Assembly: GCF_013386115.1 (NCBI RefSeq)
Contig: NZ_JACAOR010000001.1
Location: 586,639-650,638, forward strand
Length of the DNA: 64,000 nucleotides
Origin: Pseudomonas gingeri
GTDB lineage: Bacteria > Pseudomonadota > Gammaproteobacteria > Pseudomonadales > Pseudomonadaceae
Reading direction: 5' to 3'
In this document: positions 63,501 to 64,000 of the stretch, one piece after another
Position numbering within the stretch: the stretch's first letter is position 1
Layout of the letters: each line of letters starts with the position of its first letter
The notes under the pieces: generated by a model
What the model saw: only the letters and a program-made list of their open reading frames with translations
The model's database searches: none
What the model was told of the DNA's origin: nothing
Program-made: the position numbers and the translations under genes

Positions 63501-64000
63501 CCGGGATATCGCGGCGAAACGGACGCAGGTGCGGAGCTTCGGGGCTCGACTGGGCGAATCCGGTGGTATTGAGGATCACCGCCGCCGCGACCTCGTCCAG
63601 CCAGTCCTCGACCACGGCCAGGCAAGCGGGCTCCTTGAGACTCGCCACGGCAATCGGCAACGGGTTCAGGCCGGCGTTCTGCAAGCGCTGGCAGAACACA
63701 TCGATAAAGGCGGTGTTGGCCGCCTGCAGATGCGAGCGATAGAACAACACTGCCGCCACCGGCAGACCGGCCTGCCAATCGGCGCGCCAGTCCGCCAGTT
63801 GCGCGTCGCCCACCCGCGGGTGGTAGATCGCCGTGCGCGGCAATGTCCGCGGTTCCTGCCAGGGGTAGTCGCGCCCCAGCCAGGTGCTGGCCAGGCAACG
63901 GTACAACTGCAAGGCGTTGCCCAGGCCGCCCTGGCGCAGGAAGTGCCAGAGGCGTTCACCCTGTACCGCCGGGACGTTGCTCAGGTCGCTCAGTTCCGGG
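60586..64000 (-). CDS. cobN: Cobaltochelatase subunit CobN (5' end outside window)
   Basis: An open frame of about 1138 residues running to the window edge, so the N-terminus is missing (CobN is about 1250 residues). It is the large metal-binding subunit that inserts cobalt into hydrogenobyrinate a,c-diamide. Family sequences include [40 protein letters not shown] (a conserved CobN/BchH stretch) and [17 protein letters not shown]. The ATP-driving partners are encoded directly downstream. Confidence 0.96.
   Translation of the reverse strand, partial: [1137 protein letters not shown]

Overview
The window is GC-rich chromosomal DNA of a gamma-proteobacterium. Inverted GTGGGAGCGGGCTTGCCCGCGA-type REP elements between genes, together with the gene content (iol, nas/nir and cobN clusters), point to a Pseudomonas of the fluorescens type. 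No rRNA or tRNA gene was recognised.

Region 1 (0.5-23.3 kb) is a non-flagellar type III secretion (T3SS) island of the rhizobial (Rhc) type. A large winged-helix/NB-ARC-like regulator comes first, then a 1188-residue NolX/HrpF/HrpK-like putative translocator. Two minus-strand operons follow: rhcC1-(needle?)-sctI-J-K-L-N-O-Q-R-S-T-U (16.4 to 7.4 kb) and sctD-orf119-TPR-sctV-secretin-lipoprotein (22.9 to 17.4 kb). A plus-strand TadD-like lipoprotein gene lies between them, and a 53-codon gene lies upstream. The order matches rhizobial T3SS loci, with a separate RhcC1 and an unsplit SctQ. The secretin and its companions resemble Tad-pilus parts (CpaC/RcpA, CpaD, TadD), and the secretin gene overlaps sctV. 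SctU has lost the normally near-invariant NPTH autocleavage motif (TGDG at residues 267-270). No SctP, SctW, HrpL or TtsI gene was recognised. Two promoters of the island share the decamer TTTCACAGCC inside blocks with 10-bp periodicity.

Region 2 (23.7-29.5 kb) has a TetR regulator and an overlapping four-gene MacAB-TolC-like export operon (ATPase, permease, outer-membrane channel, adaptor). Region 3 (29.6-39.7 kb) is a myo-inositol catabolic operon, iolC(DUF2090 fusion)-E-B-I-D-G plus a second Gfo/Idh/MocA dehydrogenase, divergent from iolR, with a GGAA-N6-TTCC operator candidate. iolA is not in the window.

Region 4 (40.1-50.3 kb) has a LysR regulator divergent from an argininosuccinate-lyase-family enzyme, a polar amino-acid ABC importer, two tandem PuuE-like polysaccharide-deacetylase-fold proteins (the second lacking apparent metal ligands), an MmgE/PrpD protein and an MFS transporter. 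Together they look like a route for an N-dicarboxyethyl or aminopolycarboxylate-type compound.

Region 5 (50.4-58.9 kb) is nitrate assimilation: an HPP-family membrane protein, a nitrate reductase fused to a CysJ-like flavoprotein, and nirBD. Both nasA and nirB are preceded by a sigma-54 promoter and a two-hexaloop ANTAR (NasT-type) antitermination leader. Region 6 (58.9 kb to the end) is the aerobic cobaltochelatase group: a VWA protein, a ChlI-like AAA+ protein and cobN, whose 5' end is cut by the window.
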